Below are positions 41,924 through 49,806 of a stretch of DNA of 64,000 nucleotides, in pieces. Numbering within the stretch: position 1 is the stretch's first letter; every line of letters starts with the position of its first letter. Under the pieces are notes generated by a model, which saw only the letters and a list, made by a program, of their open reading frames with translations, did not search any database and was not told the origin of the DNA. The stretch is from Anaerotruncus colihominis (lineage in GTDB: Bacteria; Bacillota; Clostridia; Oscillospirales; Ruminococcaceae): assembly GCF_010206195.1 (NCBI RefSeq), contig NZ_VIQT01000008.1, positions 62,001-126,000 on the forward strand, read 5' to 3'. The translations under genes and the position numbers were made by a program.

Positions 41924-42394
41924 ATGGCCAGTACAAATAAAACAGAAACGCTGGGGCTCAACCAGTGGATCGGGTCGGACAAACCGAAGATGGAGGATTT
42001 CAACAGCGACAATCGTTTGATTGATACGGCTGTAGCGGGACATCGCGCCGATCAGACAGTCCATGTGAGCGCACAGGAACGCGCCGTCTGGAATGCAGCG
42101 GCGCCGGTCATCGGCTCTTATACGGGCGACGGGCAGGAGGAACGTCTGATTACCCTGGGGTTTCAGCCGCGCTTTGGAATGGTGTTTGCCGTGGATAAAA
42201 ATTTGGTTGGCATGGCGAGCCAGGCGGGCGATATGATTAACTATTCGGCATGTGTTGCGGCCCAGGGAGGATCGGCGGGCGCTTATATTGAGGAGACGGG
42301 ATTTACCGTCATGCAGCTGGTCGCGGCGACAAACAGATCCGTGCCCAATCTCAATGCAAAGGGTGTAACCTACGTATATATTATGTTCCGGTGA
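41924..42394 (+). CDS. Phage tail/fibre-like protein
   Basis: A 156-residue protein ending the cluster. The N-terminus NKTETLGLNQWIGSDKPKMEDFNSDNRLID is common at the start of clostridial phage tail-fibre-like proteins, and HVSAQERAVWNAA is a frequent helix. The C-terminal half is beta-rich. It probably attaches to the baseplate. It is short for a fibre, and no chaperone or lysis gene follows. Confidence 0.8.
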   Translation: MASTNKTETLGLNQWIGSDKPKMEDFNSDNRLIDTAVAGHRADQTVHVSAQERAVWNAAAPVIGSYTGDGQEERLITLGFQPRFGMVFAVDKNLVGMASQAGDMINYSACVAAQGGSAGAYIEETGFTVMQLVAATNRSVPNLNAKGVTYVYIMFR

Positions 42395-42425
42395 CAGAAT
42401 TTGTGGGAAAATTTCGGCATAGGTA

Positions 42426-42454
42426 TTGCTTTTTGGCAAAAAGAATGCTATTAT
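42426..42454 (+). promoter_or_regulatory. Promoter of rpsT
   Basis: TTGCTT (42426-42431) and TATTAT (42449-42454) are separated by 17 bp. It starts 32 bp after the last phage gene, with no clear terminator between. Confidence 0.7.
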
Positions 42455-42500
42455 AACTTGTACTGTCTTTTATGCAATCCAAGCAAGGAGGTGTAAACCT

Positions 42501-42764
42501 ATGCCGAACATCAAATCCGCCAAGAAAAGGGTGCTTGTCGCCGCTAAAAAAGCCCGTGCGAACAAAGCTGCCAGGACCAACCTCAAGACGGTTCTGAAGA
42601 AGGCTGACGCCGCCGTTTCAGCAGGCGCCGCCGATCAGGCCGAGGCGATCCGCGTTGCGATTAAGAAGGTCGATCAGGCCGCTGCGAAAAAGCTGATGCA
42701 TAAGAATGCGGCTGCGCATAAAAAGTCCGCGCTTATGAAAAAGCTCGCCGCCGCCTCTAAATAA
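42501..42764 (+). CDS. rpsT: Ribosomal protein bS20
   Basis: The 87-residue 30S protein S20. MPNIKSAKKRVLVAAKKARANKAARTNLK is the standard start, with ATG 42501 after AAGGAGGTG. KNAAAHKKSALMKKL ends the protein. It is the housekeeping gene at the right flank of the phage-like cluster. Confidence 0.97.
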   Translation: MPNIKSAKKRVLVAAKKARANKAARTNLKTVLKKADAAVSAGAADQAEAIRVAIKKVDQAAAKKLMHKNAAAHKKSALMKKLAAASK

Positions 42765-42798
42765 AAAGGGTCGGCCGGGTGACACCTGTTTCTTATCG

Positions 42799-42832
42799 AC
42801 ACTGCCGTTTTCGCGGCAGTGTTATTTGTTTT
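42799..42832 (+). terminator. Terminator after rpsT
   Basis: ACACTGCCG (42799-42807) pairs with CGGCAGTGT (42814-42822), followed by a T-rich run. Confidence 0.85.
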
Positions 42833-42917
42833 TCAGCCGGTTGACGGCAGGGCATTTTTGCGATATCATAGAACCAGATTCTGCATTCTGCCGCCGCATC
42901 CGGCGGATATAGGGGGC

Positions 42918-43118
42918 ATGTTTATGCATGAGCACAGCACGGAAAAGACATTTCTTTCGCTTTTATGGCTGGTGGTGCCGATCGTTCTGTCAATTCTGGT
43001 GATCTGTGTTACCGCCGGCTACTGCATCTATCGCCGCGCGATCGAACGGGCCTATCGCGCCCAGTGGGACGATTACGACTATGGCTGTGACGTGCCCGAG
43101 ATTCAGGAATGGGAATAA
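42918..43118 (+). CDS. Small single-span membrane protein
   Basis: A 66-residue protein starting MFMHEHSTEKTFLSLLWLVV. Residues about 12-36 are one membrane helix (LLWLVVPIVLSILVICVTAGY), and the tail is acidic and aromatic. The ATG follows AGGGGG. No family is recognised. A terminator hairpin follows it. Confidence 0.65.
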   Translation: MFMHEHSTEKTFLSLLWLVVPIVLSILVICVTAGYCIYRRAIERAYRAQWDDYDYGCDVPEIQEWE

Positions 43119-43128
43119 TCGTTGAAAA

Positions 43129-43173
43129 AACGCCCCGGCAAAGCTGCCCAAAGGCAGCGCGCCGGGGCGTTTA
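43129..43173 (+). terminator. Branched terminator hairpin
   Basis: AAACGCCCCGGC pairs with GCCGGGGCGTTT, enclosing a second stem GCTGCC/GGCAGC. It lies just after the small membrane-protein gene. Confidence 0.8.
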
Positions 43174-43768
43174 TACTGCTTTTAAAAAGGCAGGGGGGCG
43201 CGCGCGCAATCCGTGCGCGGGTCGCTCACCGCCGGGGGGCGCGCGTGACCCGTGCGCGGGTCACTCACCGCCGGGCGCTGCGCTTGCCCGGCCGGCTATT
43301 CGGGGCTCTCCAGCAGGGCGGCAATTGCCGCCCTGCCGGGCGCGGACAAGCCGCGGCAGCGCCCCTCAGCGCGCCTCACAAGGGGAGGGTCGAGCGACGC
43401 CTCCCCTTATGTTATCCCCACCTCTGCCTGGCGCGATCGTATCGGGCGCACGCCAACACGTCCGAAGGAAGATCGTTTCACTGCGCCTGCCCGGGATTGG
43501 AGTGCTTGCAAGAAGCGCGCCAGCCGCACGGCGTCTGTCACGCTTCCTGCTGGGGGAAGCCCCTGCGTCTGAACGGGTGTCTTGCGGCCTGCGGGCCGCG
43601 CTTTTTATGAGGGCTGCGGCCCGGGGATAAGGGCTCTGCCCTCGACGGCGGCCAAAACCCGCAAGGGGCCTTGGCCGCCGTCTCACCCGCCGCCTTTTGA
43701 AAAAGGCGGGCGAAAACTTTTGATCGACGCGGCGTAAATCAGATTTACTGCGCCCGCCCTGGGATTGG
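43174..43768. other. GC-rich non-coding stretch with direct repeats and hairpins
   Basis: No supported gene is seen. A 26-bp sequence starting CCGTGCGCGGGTC is repeated at 43211-43236 and 43250-43275 with one difference. A 12-bp stem GACGGCGGCCAA lies at 43644-43655 with 43671-43682. Long frames across the region have biased Arg/Pro/Ala composition and no ribosome sites, so they are treated as chance. Confidence 0.65.
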
Positions 43769-43916
43769 GGCGCAGCCTGTAAAAATACTAGAACCTGCCC
43801 CACTATTCGCGGCGCAGCCGAACTAAGTTTTTCGCCGAAGCCTTTTTTCAAAAAGGCTGGAGCGCAGCCGATTAAAGTTTTTTGGCTTACCTTTTTTTCA
43901 AAAAAGGCAAGTTTCA
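43769..43916. repeat. Left arm of an inverted repeat array flanking the 43.9-47.8 kb genes
   Basis: The segment 43769-43836 is homologous in reverse to 47882-47948, both holding a GGCTGCGCC end and an AAAAACTT end. It is followed by short palindromes AGCCTTTTTTCAAAAAGGCT (43839-43858) and CCTTTTTTTCAAAAAAGG (43890-43907). The array runs into the stop codon of the minus-strand gene. Confidence 0.7.
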
Positions 43917-45437
43917 AAAAAGCGGGAACAGCATTTGTTCGATGAAGCGGTCGGAAAAGAAGGCGCTTTCGGTGAGATCGAGCACCTGCGCGCGCTTGGC
44001 GAGACGTTCGGCGTCGTCGAGCGCGGACTGCGACGACGCAATCAGGCAGGCCCCGGCCCCGGCCGCGTTGCCGCAGGCACGCGCGCATGGCGCGCAGACC
44101 GGGGGAATCAGGCCAATACTGGCGGCAGACCGCACGTCGATGCGGCTGCCGAAGCCGCCCGCAAGCAGCAGGGCGCGCAGATCGGGCGGCGCAAGACCAG
44201 CGGCCTGGAGCATGGAGTCGACACCGGCGGCGACGGCGGCTTTCGCAAGCTGAAGCTGTCGGATATCCGCCTGTGTCAGCGCCACGCCGTCCATAAGCGG
44301 AAACGCTTCATGATATTGTTCGTCGAGCAGGCCGGTTTCATCGACCGCCCCGCAGCCAAGCAGCGCGGCAAGGGCGCTGATCGCGCCTGTTCCGCACAGG
44401 CCGCGCGCCGCGCCGCCGCCGGCGACTGTGCAGACGGCGCCCTTCCCTGTCATGGAAACGTCCGTGATCGCGCCGTCGGCCGCAACCATGCCGTGCGAAA
44501 GCCCGGCGCCCTCAAAAGCCGGACCGGCCGCCGTCGAACAGCAGAGGATGCCCGTCCCGGTGATCAGCGCAAGCTCACCGTTTGTACCGATGTCCATCAG
44601 GAGTTCATTTTCCTGCGGCGCGGCTGCGAGCAGCGCGCAGATCAGGTCGCCGCCGATGTACGCGCCGGCGCACGGCGCAAAATAGACAGGCACGTCCGGC
44701 GGCAGGGCAGCAAACAAGCGGCGTGCGCTTTCCATCACGCCGAACAGGCTCTGCGGCGTATAGGGCGCGGCGGCGATGCCGGCAGGATCAAGCCCGGCCG
44801 CAAGATGCAGCATGGTTGTGTTGCCTGTGAGCACAACGCCGCGCACAACGCGCGCATCAAGTCCGCTCCGTTTCAGCAGTACGGTGAACAGGCCGTCGAG
44901 CTGGCCGAGGATCGCCTCCTGAAGAGGGCGGACACCGCTTTCAGCGCAGCGCGCAATGCGCGCGATCACGTCCGCGCCGTATGAGGCCTGCGCATTGAGC
45001 GCGCTGGCCGCCTCGGCGGGGCGGGCGCGCGTCAGATCGACGAGGTAAACGGCCGCCGTCGTTGTGCCGATATCTACGGCAAAGGCGTAGCCCTGCGTGC
45101 CGAACGGCGAGGCGTCGCTGCGCTGTGCGGACAGGCCGGCCGTTTCAACACGGGCGTTTTCCGGTGCGCGCGCGTGGATGGTACAGCCGCCGAGCGCCTG
45201 CGCGCAGCAGGCAAGGCGCACGTTTGAGAGCTGTTCGTCAACAGTCAGCAGGCGCTTTTCCGTTTCAGACAGCGGCGACAACGCGCCATATGCCGTAACC
45301 CTGCATTTGCCGCAGGTGTGCGCGCCGCCGCACGGCATGGGAAAGCCATATGGCTCCAAAAAAGCGGCCAGGACCCGCGGTGCTTCATATGGCATCGTGT
45401 GGGCCGCGCCGCCGATATAAATTGTGATGGTTTCCAT
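43914..45437 (-). CDS. ASKHA-domain [2Fe-2S] protein, corrinoid-activator (RamA/RACE)-like
   Basis: A 507-residue protein. A plant-type [2Fe-2S] ferredoxin domain at residues 1-90 has ligands Cys36, Cys42, Cys45 and Cys77 or Cys78 (PCGGAHTCGKC). The rest is the DUF4445 ASKHA ATPase-like domain (YAFAVDIGTTTAAVYLVDL, LLMDIGTNGELAL, LCGTGAISALAALL, LLAGGFGSRIDVRSA). This architecture belongs to reductive activators of corrinoid methyltransferases, which reduce cob(II)alamin using ATP. No methyltransferase or corrinoid protein is in the window, so the partner is elsewhere. The ATG at 45437 is chosen over an ATG five codons upstream region that lies too close to the ribosome site. Confidence 0.9.
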   Translation of the reverse strand: METITIYIGGAAHTMPYEAPRVLAAFLEPYGFPMPCGGAHTCGKCRVTAYGALSPLSETEKRLLTVDEQLSNVRLACCAQALGGCTIHARAPENARVETAGLSAQRSDASPFGTQGYAFAVDIGTTTAAVYLVDLTRARPAEAASALNAQASYGADVIARIARCAESGVRPLQEAILGQLDGLFTVLLKRSGLDARVVRGVVLTGNTTMLHLAAGLDPAGIAAAPYTPQSLFGVMESARRLFAALPPDVPVYFAPCAGAYIGGDLICALLAAAPQENELLMDIGTNGELALITGTGILCCSTAAGPAFEGAGLSHGMVAADGAITDVSMTGKGAVCTVAGGGAARGLCGTGAISALAALLGCGAVDETGLLDEQYHEAFPLMDGVALTQADIRQLQLAKAAVAAGVDSMLQAAGLAPPDLRALLLAGGFGSRIDVRSAASIGLIPPVCAPCARACGNAAGAGACLIASSQSALDDAERLAKRAQVLDLTESAFFSDRFIEQMLFPLF

Positions 45438-45457
45438 AATAAACATCCTTTCGGCTG

Positions 45458-45970
45458 CTATGTCTGCGCACCGCCGCGCAGCAGCCGGCGGGCGGCCAGC
45501 GCGCTGAGCAGTCCAAGCAGTGCGCCCGCCAGGATATCGGTTGGATAATGTACACAGAGATACAGCCGTGAAAAGGCGATCAGTATGGCCAGCGGAATGG
45601 CCCACCAGCCGTTTCGCCGGTTGGACAGGGTCAGCGAGCACGCGGCCGCGAACGACGAGCCTGTATGCCCCGACGGGAAAGAAAACGAACCAGGCGGAGG
45701 GATGAGCAGCGTCAGATCTGGCAGATGGGTGAACGGCCGCGCGCGCTGGACGATATTTTTGAGCACAATCTCGCCGCATAGAAATGCAATCAGAAGCGAG
45801 AGCGCGCAGGCATAGCCCATACGCCGCGTCTGTTTGCGTGCGAGCAGGACAATACAGACGGCGATCCAGATGAACCCATATTCCCCAAGCATGGTGACGG
45901 CCGGCATCAGAAAATCGAGAGGCGGGCAGCGCAGATGTGTAGCGATCCAGTTGACAATGGTCAGATCCAT
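45458..45970 (-). CDS. PAP2-family membrane phosphatase
   Basis: A 170-residue integral membrane phosphatase. The three PAP2 motifs are present: KNIVQRARPF, SFPSGHTGSSFA and SRLYLCVHYPTD. About five spans are predicted. Substrates of such enzymes include undecaprenyl pyrophosphate and phosphatidic acid. The start ATG at 45970 follows AAAGGAGG. It is 20 bp before the ASKHA gene in the same direction, but a functional link is not obvious. Confidence 0.93.
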   Translation of the reverse strand: MDLTIVNWIATHLRCPPLDFLMPAVTMLGEYGFIWIAVCIVLLARKQTRRMGYACALSLLIAFLCGEIVLKNIVQRARPFTHLPDLTLLIPPPGSFSFPSGHTGSSFAAACSLTLSNRRNGWWAIPLAILIAFSRLYLCVHYPTDILAGALLGLLSALAARRLLRGGAQT

Positions 45971-46070
45971 GACATCCTCCTTTATCAAATGCAATTGCGC
46001 CGCAGAACATGCGCTGTGGCCGGTGTCAATAGAGACAGGTTTATTTTACGTGATTTTATGAAAACAATCA

Positions 46071-46099
46071 ATGACAAATCGGAAAATCATTGCTATAAT
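46071..46099 (+). promoter_or_regulatory. Promoter of the phosphohexomutase gene
   Basis: ATGACA (46071-46076) and an extended TGCTATAAT (-10 at 46094-46099) are 17 bp apart. Confidence 0.75.
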
Positions 46100-46277
46100 A
46101 AGCGGTAAGCGATTATTACAGCGCATGGCCGCGGCAGACGGGCACGCCCCGATTTTGTCCCAGCGGCCAATGGCAGCCCCGCACAGGCGGGCCGCTGTCA
46201 TAAAAGCATATGCGCCGGCCCGGCTGGATATGGTTACAGACTGGGATGAGGCGAAGGTGAAGGTGAGGAGGATCACG

Positions 46278-47798
46278 ATGTCTATTTCAAAGGAACTGAT
46301 GCTGAAGCTGCAAAATGGCAGCGATGTGCGCGGCGTCGCTGTGGAAGGCGTTGAGGGGCAGCATGTCAATCTGACCGGGGAAGCCGCCAATCTGATCGCG
46401 CAGGCGTTCGCGCTGTGGCTGGCGCAGCGCACGGGCAAGCCGGCCGGGGAATTGAAAATCGGCGTTGGACATGATTCGCGCGTTTCTGCCCCGGCGCTTT
46501 TGTCGCAGGTGCTCCAGGGGCTGACCGTACAGGGCGCGCAGCCGTTTGACTGCGGTCTTGCGTCCACGCCGTCCATGTTTATGTCGGTTGTATTCCCTGA
46601 AACCCGCTTTGACGGTTCCATTATGATTACAGCCAGCCATCTGCCCTATAACCGCAACGGGCTTAAATTTTTCAACGCGGACGGCGGTCTGGAGCACGCC
46701 GATATCACCGATCTGCTTGAAACGGCGGCCGGTCTTTCAGCGGGACAGGCCGGCCTTTCCAAAGTGTCAAAGGTCGACCTGATCAGCCTGTATGCGCAAA
46801 GCCTGTGTGAAAAAATCCGCCTCGGCGTCAAGGCCGACGATTACGACCATCCGCTGGCGGGGCTGCATATCGTTGTCGATGCGGGCAACGGAGCGGGCGG
46901 TTTTTTTGTCCGGCAGGTGCTTGAGCCGCTCGGCGCGGATACCGCCGGCAGCCAGTTTCTGGAGCCGGACGGCATGTTCCCCAACCACATTCCCAATCCT
47001 GAAAACAAGCAGGCCATGGATTCTGTGCGTGCTGCAACGGTGGATCATCACGCGGATCTGGGCATTATATTTGATACGGATGTCGACCGCATGTCCGCGG
47101 TCCTGCACGACGGCAGCGAGGTCAACCGCGATGCGATCATCGCGATGATTTCCGCGATTATCGCGCCGGATTATCCGGGCGGTACGATCGTTACGGATTC
47201 CGTGACTTCGGACAAGCTGACCGATTTCCTGGAAAATACGCTGCATCTCAAACATCACCGCTTTAAACGCGGCTATAAGAACGTCATCAATGAATCCAAG
47301 CGCCTCAACGCGGCGGGCGTGCAGTCGCCGCTGGCGATTGAAACCTCTGGCCACGGCGCGCTCAGTGAAAACTATTTCCTTGACGACGGCGCATATCTTG
47401 CCGTCAAGCTGTTGATCGCGGCCGCAAAGGCCCGCCGGGAAGGCAAGCGCATCGATGCGCTGATCGAAAAAATGCCCAGGCAGTTTGAATGCCGCGAATA
47501 CCGCATGAATATCAGCGGCGAGGACTTTAAAGCATATGGCCAGCAGGTCCTTGAGCAGTTTGAACAACGCGCCAGAGCCGCCGGCTATGCTGTGGCCCCA
47601 AACTCCTATGAAGGCGTGCGCCTGACGTTTGACAGCGAGCAGGTTCAGGGCTGGGTGCTCCTTCGCCTGTCGCTGCACGATCCGCTCATGCCGCTGAACA
47701 CGGAGGGCAACCGCCCCGGCGACTGCGACCGCCTCTGCGCCGTCGTCCGCACCCTCCTCGACGGCTTTGACCGCCTCGACCAATCCCCGCTTTTTTGA
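46278..47798 (+). CDS. Phosphomannomutase/phosphoglucomutase family protein
   Basis: A 506-residue alpha-D-phosphohexomutase. Ser120 in MITASHLPYNRNGLK is the phosphoserine, and the metal loop DTDVDR has Asp266, Asp268 and Asp270. The sugar-binding loop reads IETSGHGALSENYFLDDGAY, and the C-terminal phosphate-binding domain contains LNTEGNRPGD. It supplies hexose-1-phosphate for glycan precursors or glycogen. The exact sugar is not decided by sequence. The ATG at 46278 follows GTGAGGAGG. Its last codons and stop lie in a palindromic repeat. Confidence 0.93.
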   Translation: MSISKELMLKLQNGSDVRGVAVEGVEGQHVNLTGEAANLIAQAFALWLAQRTGKPAGELKIGVGHDSRVSAPALLSQVLQGLTVQGAQPFDCGLASTPSMFMSVVFPETRFDGSIMITASHLPYNRNGLKFFNADGGLEHADITDLLETAAGLSAGQAGLSKVSKVDLISLYAQSLCEKIRLGVKADDYDHPLAGLHIVVDAGNGAGGFFVRQVLEPLGADTAGSQFLEPDGMFPNHIPNPENKQAMDSVRAATVDHHADLGIIFDTDVDRMSAVLHDGSEVNRDAIIAMISAIIAPDYPGGTIVTDSVTSDKLTDFLENTLHLKHHRFKRGYKNVINESKRLNAAGVQSPLAIETSGHGALSENYFLDDGAYLAVKLLIAAAKARREGKRIDALIEKMPRQFECREYRMNISGEDFKAYGQQVLEQFEQRARAAGYAVAPNSYEGVRLTFDSEQVQGWVLLRLSLHDPLMPLNTEGNRPGDCDRLCAVVRTLLDGFDRLDQSPLF

Positions 47799-47948
47799 AA
47801 AAAGCCTGGCAAAAAACTTTCCGGCCTTTTTGAAAAAAGGCCTCGGCGAAAAACTTCATACCTTTTTTGAAAAAAAGGTATGCCAAAAAACTTTAGTCGG
47901 CTGTGCCGCGAACAGCGGGTTTGGCGCTGCGTTTATACAGGCTGCGCC
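47789..47948. repeat. Right palindrome array (TTTTTTGAAAAAA units)
   Basis: Three palindromes of 17-22 bp follow one another: GCTTTTTTGAAAAAAGC (47789-47805), GGCCTTTTTGAAAAAAGGCC (47823-47842) and TACCTTTTTTGAAAAAAAGGTA (47859-47880). Each is followed by a GGCAAAAAACTTT-like linker. The end 47882-47948 is the inverted relative of 43769-43836. Confidence 0.75.
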
Positions 47949-48007
47949 GCGGTCGGAATCCGGGCCGGTTTTTATTTAGAACATAACCTTGAGAGGATGA
48001 ACGTATT

Positions 48008-49399
48008 TTGAACAGCAATGAGAAAACCATGGAAAAGATTGTGAATCTTTGTAAAAGCCGCGGATTTGTTTATCCGGGTTCGGAGATTTACGGCGGGCTT
48101 TCCAATTCATGGGATTACGGCCCGCTGGGCGTTGAATTTAAAAACAACGTCAAGCGCGCATGGTGGAAAAAATTCGTGCAGGAATCGCCTTATAATGTGG
48201 GGCTTGATTCCGCGATCCTGATGAATCCGCAGGTGTGGGTCGCTTCGGGCCATGTGGGCGGTTTTTCCGATCCGCTGATGGATTGTAAGGACTGTAAAAC
48301 GCGTCACCGCGCCGACAAGCTGATTGAGGACGCGGCCGGCGAAGTCGCGGATGGCTGGAGCAACGAGCAGATGCTGGCGTATATTAAAGAGCATAATATT
48401 AAATGCCCGGAGTGCGGCGGTACAAATTTTACAGACATCCGCAAGTTTAACCTGATGTTTAAAACGTTTCAGGGCGTCACTGAGGACGCGAAGAGCGAAC
48501 TCTATCTGCGCCCGGAAACCGCGCAGGGCATCTTTGTCAACTTTATGAACGTTCAGCGCACCACGCGCAAAAAGGTGCCGTTTGGAGTCTGCCAGGTGGG
48601 CAAAAGCTTCCGCAATGAAATCACGCCCGGTAATTTTATTTTCCGTATCCGTGAATTTGAGCAGATGGAGCTGGAGTTTTTCTGTAAGCCTGACACGGAT
48701 TTGGAGTGGTTCCAGTATTGGCGCAGCTTCTGTGAAAACTGGCTGCTGTCGCTCGGCATGACAAAGGACAATATGCGTCTGCGCGATCATGCCAAGGAGG
48801 AATTGTCCTTCTATTCCAAAGCAACGACCGATATTGAATATCTGTTCCCGTTCGGATGGGGTGAATTGTGGGGGATCGCCGACCGCACGGATTACGATTT
48901 GGGCCGGCACGGCGAGCACTCGGGCAAGACGCTCGATTATTTTGATCCCGAGACGAACGAACGGTATGTGCCGTATGTCGTTGAGCCGTCGCTTGGCGCA
49001 GACCGTGTGGCGCTGGCATTTTTGTGCGACGCATATGATGAGGAAGTTGTCGGTACGGACGCAAAGGGCAAGGAGGATGTACGTGTTGTAATGCGCCTGC
49101 ATCCGGCGCTCGCGCCGTATAAAGCCTGCGTGCTGCCGCTTTCGAAAAAGCTGGCCGAGGGCGCGGGGAAAATCTATGAGACGCTCGCAAAGGAATATAT
49201 GGTTGATTATGACGACGCCGGTTCCATCGGCAAGCGGTACCGCCGCCAGGATGAGATTGGAACGCCTATCTGCATCACCTATGACTTTGAAAGCGAAACC
49301 GACGGCTGTGTAACCGTGCGCGACCGCGACACCATGGCGCAGGAGCGGATTGCTATTGATTCGCTCTGCGATTACCTCAAGGCGAAAATTGCGTTTTAA
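48008..49399 (+). CDS. glyS: Glycyl-tRNA synthetase (dimeric type)
   Basis: The 463-residue class II enzyme of the GlyQS dimer type. It begins [34 protein letters not shown] zinc-binding [11 protein letters not shown] and CPECGG pair follows. Motif 2 is [29 protein letters not shown], and motif 3 lies in [16 protein letters not shown]-terminal anticodon domain starts near [13 protein letters not shown]. The TTG at 48008 after GAGAGGATG is preferred; the in-frame ATG at 48029 has no ribosome site. No T-box leader is seen. Confidence 0.96.
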   Translation: MNSNEKTMEKIVNLCKSRGFVYPGSEIYGGLSNSWDYGPLGVEFKNNVKRAWWKKFVQESPYNVGLDSAILMNPQVWVASGHVGGFSDPLMDCKDCKTRHRADKLIEDAAGEVADGWSNEQMLAYIKEHNIKCPECGGTNFTDIRKFNLMFKTFQGVTEDAKSELYLRPETAQGIFVNFMNVQRTTRKKVPFGVCQVGKSFRNEITPGNFIFRIREFEQMELEFFCKPDTDLEWFQYWRSFCENWLLSLGMTKDNMRLRDHAKEELSFYSKATTDIEYLFPFGWGELWGIADRTDYDLGRHGEHSGKTLDYFDPETNERYVPYVVEPSLGADRVALAFLCDAYDEEVVGTDAKGKEDVRVVMRLHPALAPYKACVLPLSKKLAEGAGKIYETLAKEYMVDYDDAGSIGKRYRRQDEIGTPICITYDFESETDGCVTVRDRDTMAQERIAIDSLCDYLKAKIAF

Positions 49400-49408
49400 A
49401 TAGGAAAT

Positions 49409-49442
49409 GGGGGGCGGCGCAAAGCGCCGCCCCCGTTCGGTT
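49409..49442 (+). terminator. Terminator after glyS
   Basis: A perfect 11-bp GGGGGCGGCGC stem (49410-49420 with 49424-49434) is followed by a moderately T-rich tail. Confidence 0.85.
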
Positions 49443-49806
49443 ATTTTGGTGTGGGATCGTTCGTTAAACCGGGCAGATAGTCACAGCTTGTACGATAAAT
49501 AGGCGACAAGCGCAATCGTATTATATGGGTATATTTGCATGTCCGCCTTCATAAGCATGGTCCTGTCGTTGGCTGCAATACAGGCGTTTGGAAAGCTGCT
49601 CCTGTGACCAATGGTGTTTTTTCGGAGATATTGAAGCCTATCATACACGAAATCACTCCAATATCATCATACCACGCCGATCATCCGGCCAACGTTATTT
49701 AGCGAATCTTTCGCTAAATAATGAGAATGTATAAAAGTGTATAAACGATTGATTTTTCCTGAAAACATGATAAAATAAATACGTATATACAGATAGGAGT
49801 GGGCAG
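49443..49806 (+). other. Long leader region of the hybrid kinase gene
   Basis: No gene is seen in about 360 bp, and the base composition is more AT-rich than its surroundings. It holds a perfect palindrome TTATTTAGCGAA (49695-49706 with 49710-49721) and a promoter-like pair TTGATT (49749-49754) and TAAAAT (49771-49776), spacer 16 bp. The palindrome ends 28 bp before the -35 box, so it may be an activator or repressor site. Confidence 0.55.

Noticed and set aside
29692..42394. Classical inducible prophage with att sites
   Set aside because: No integrase, excisionase or repressor is present, and I saw no direct repeats at the trmL and rpsT sides that could be att sites.
43109..43630. Plus-strand frame of 173 codons in the GC-rich stretch
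   Set aside because: The product is Arg/Pro/Gly/Ala-biased, two frames are open at once because of GC content, and it includes direct repeats and hairpins. No family resemblance or ribosome site supports it.
47799..48007. T-box riboswitch ahead of glyS
   Set aside because: The region is made of palindromic repeats. No T-box core sequence or specifier loop was recognised.
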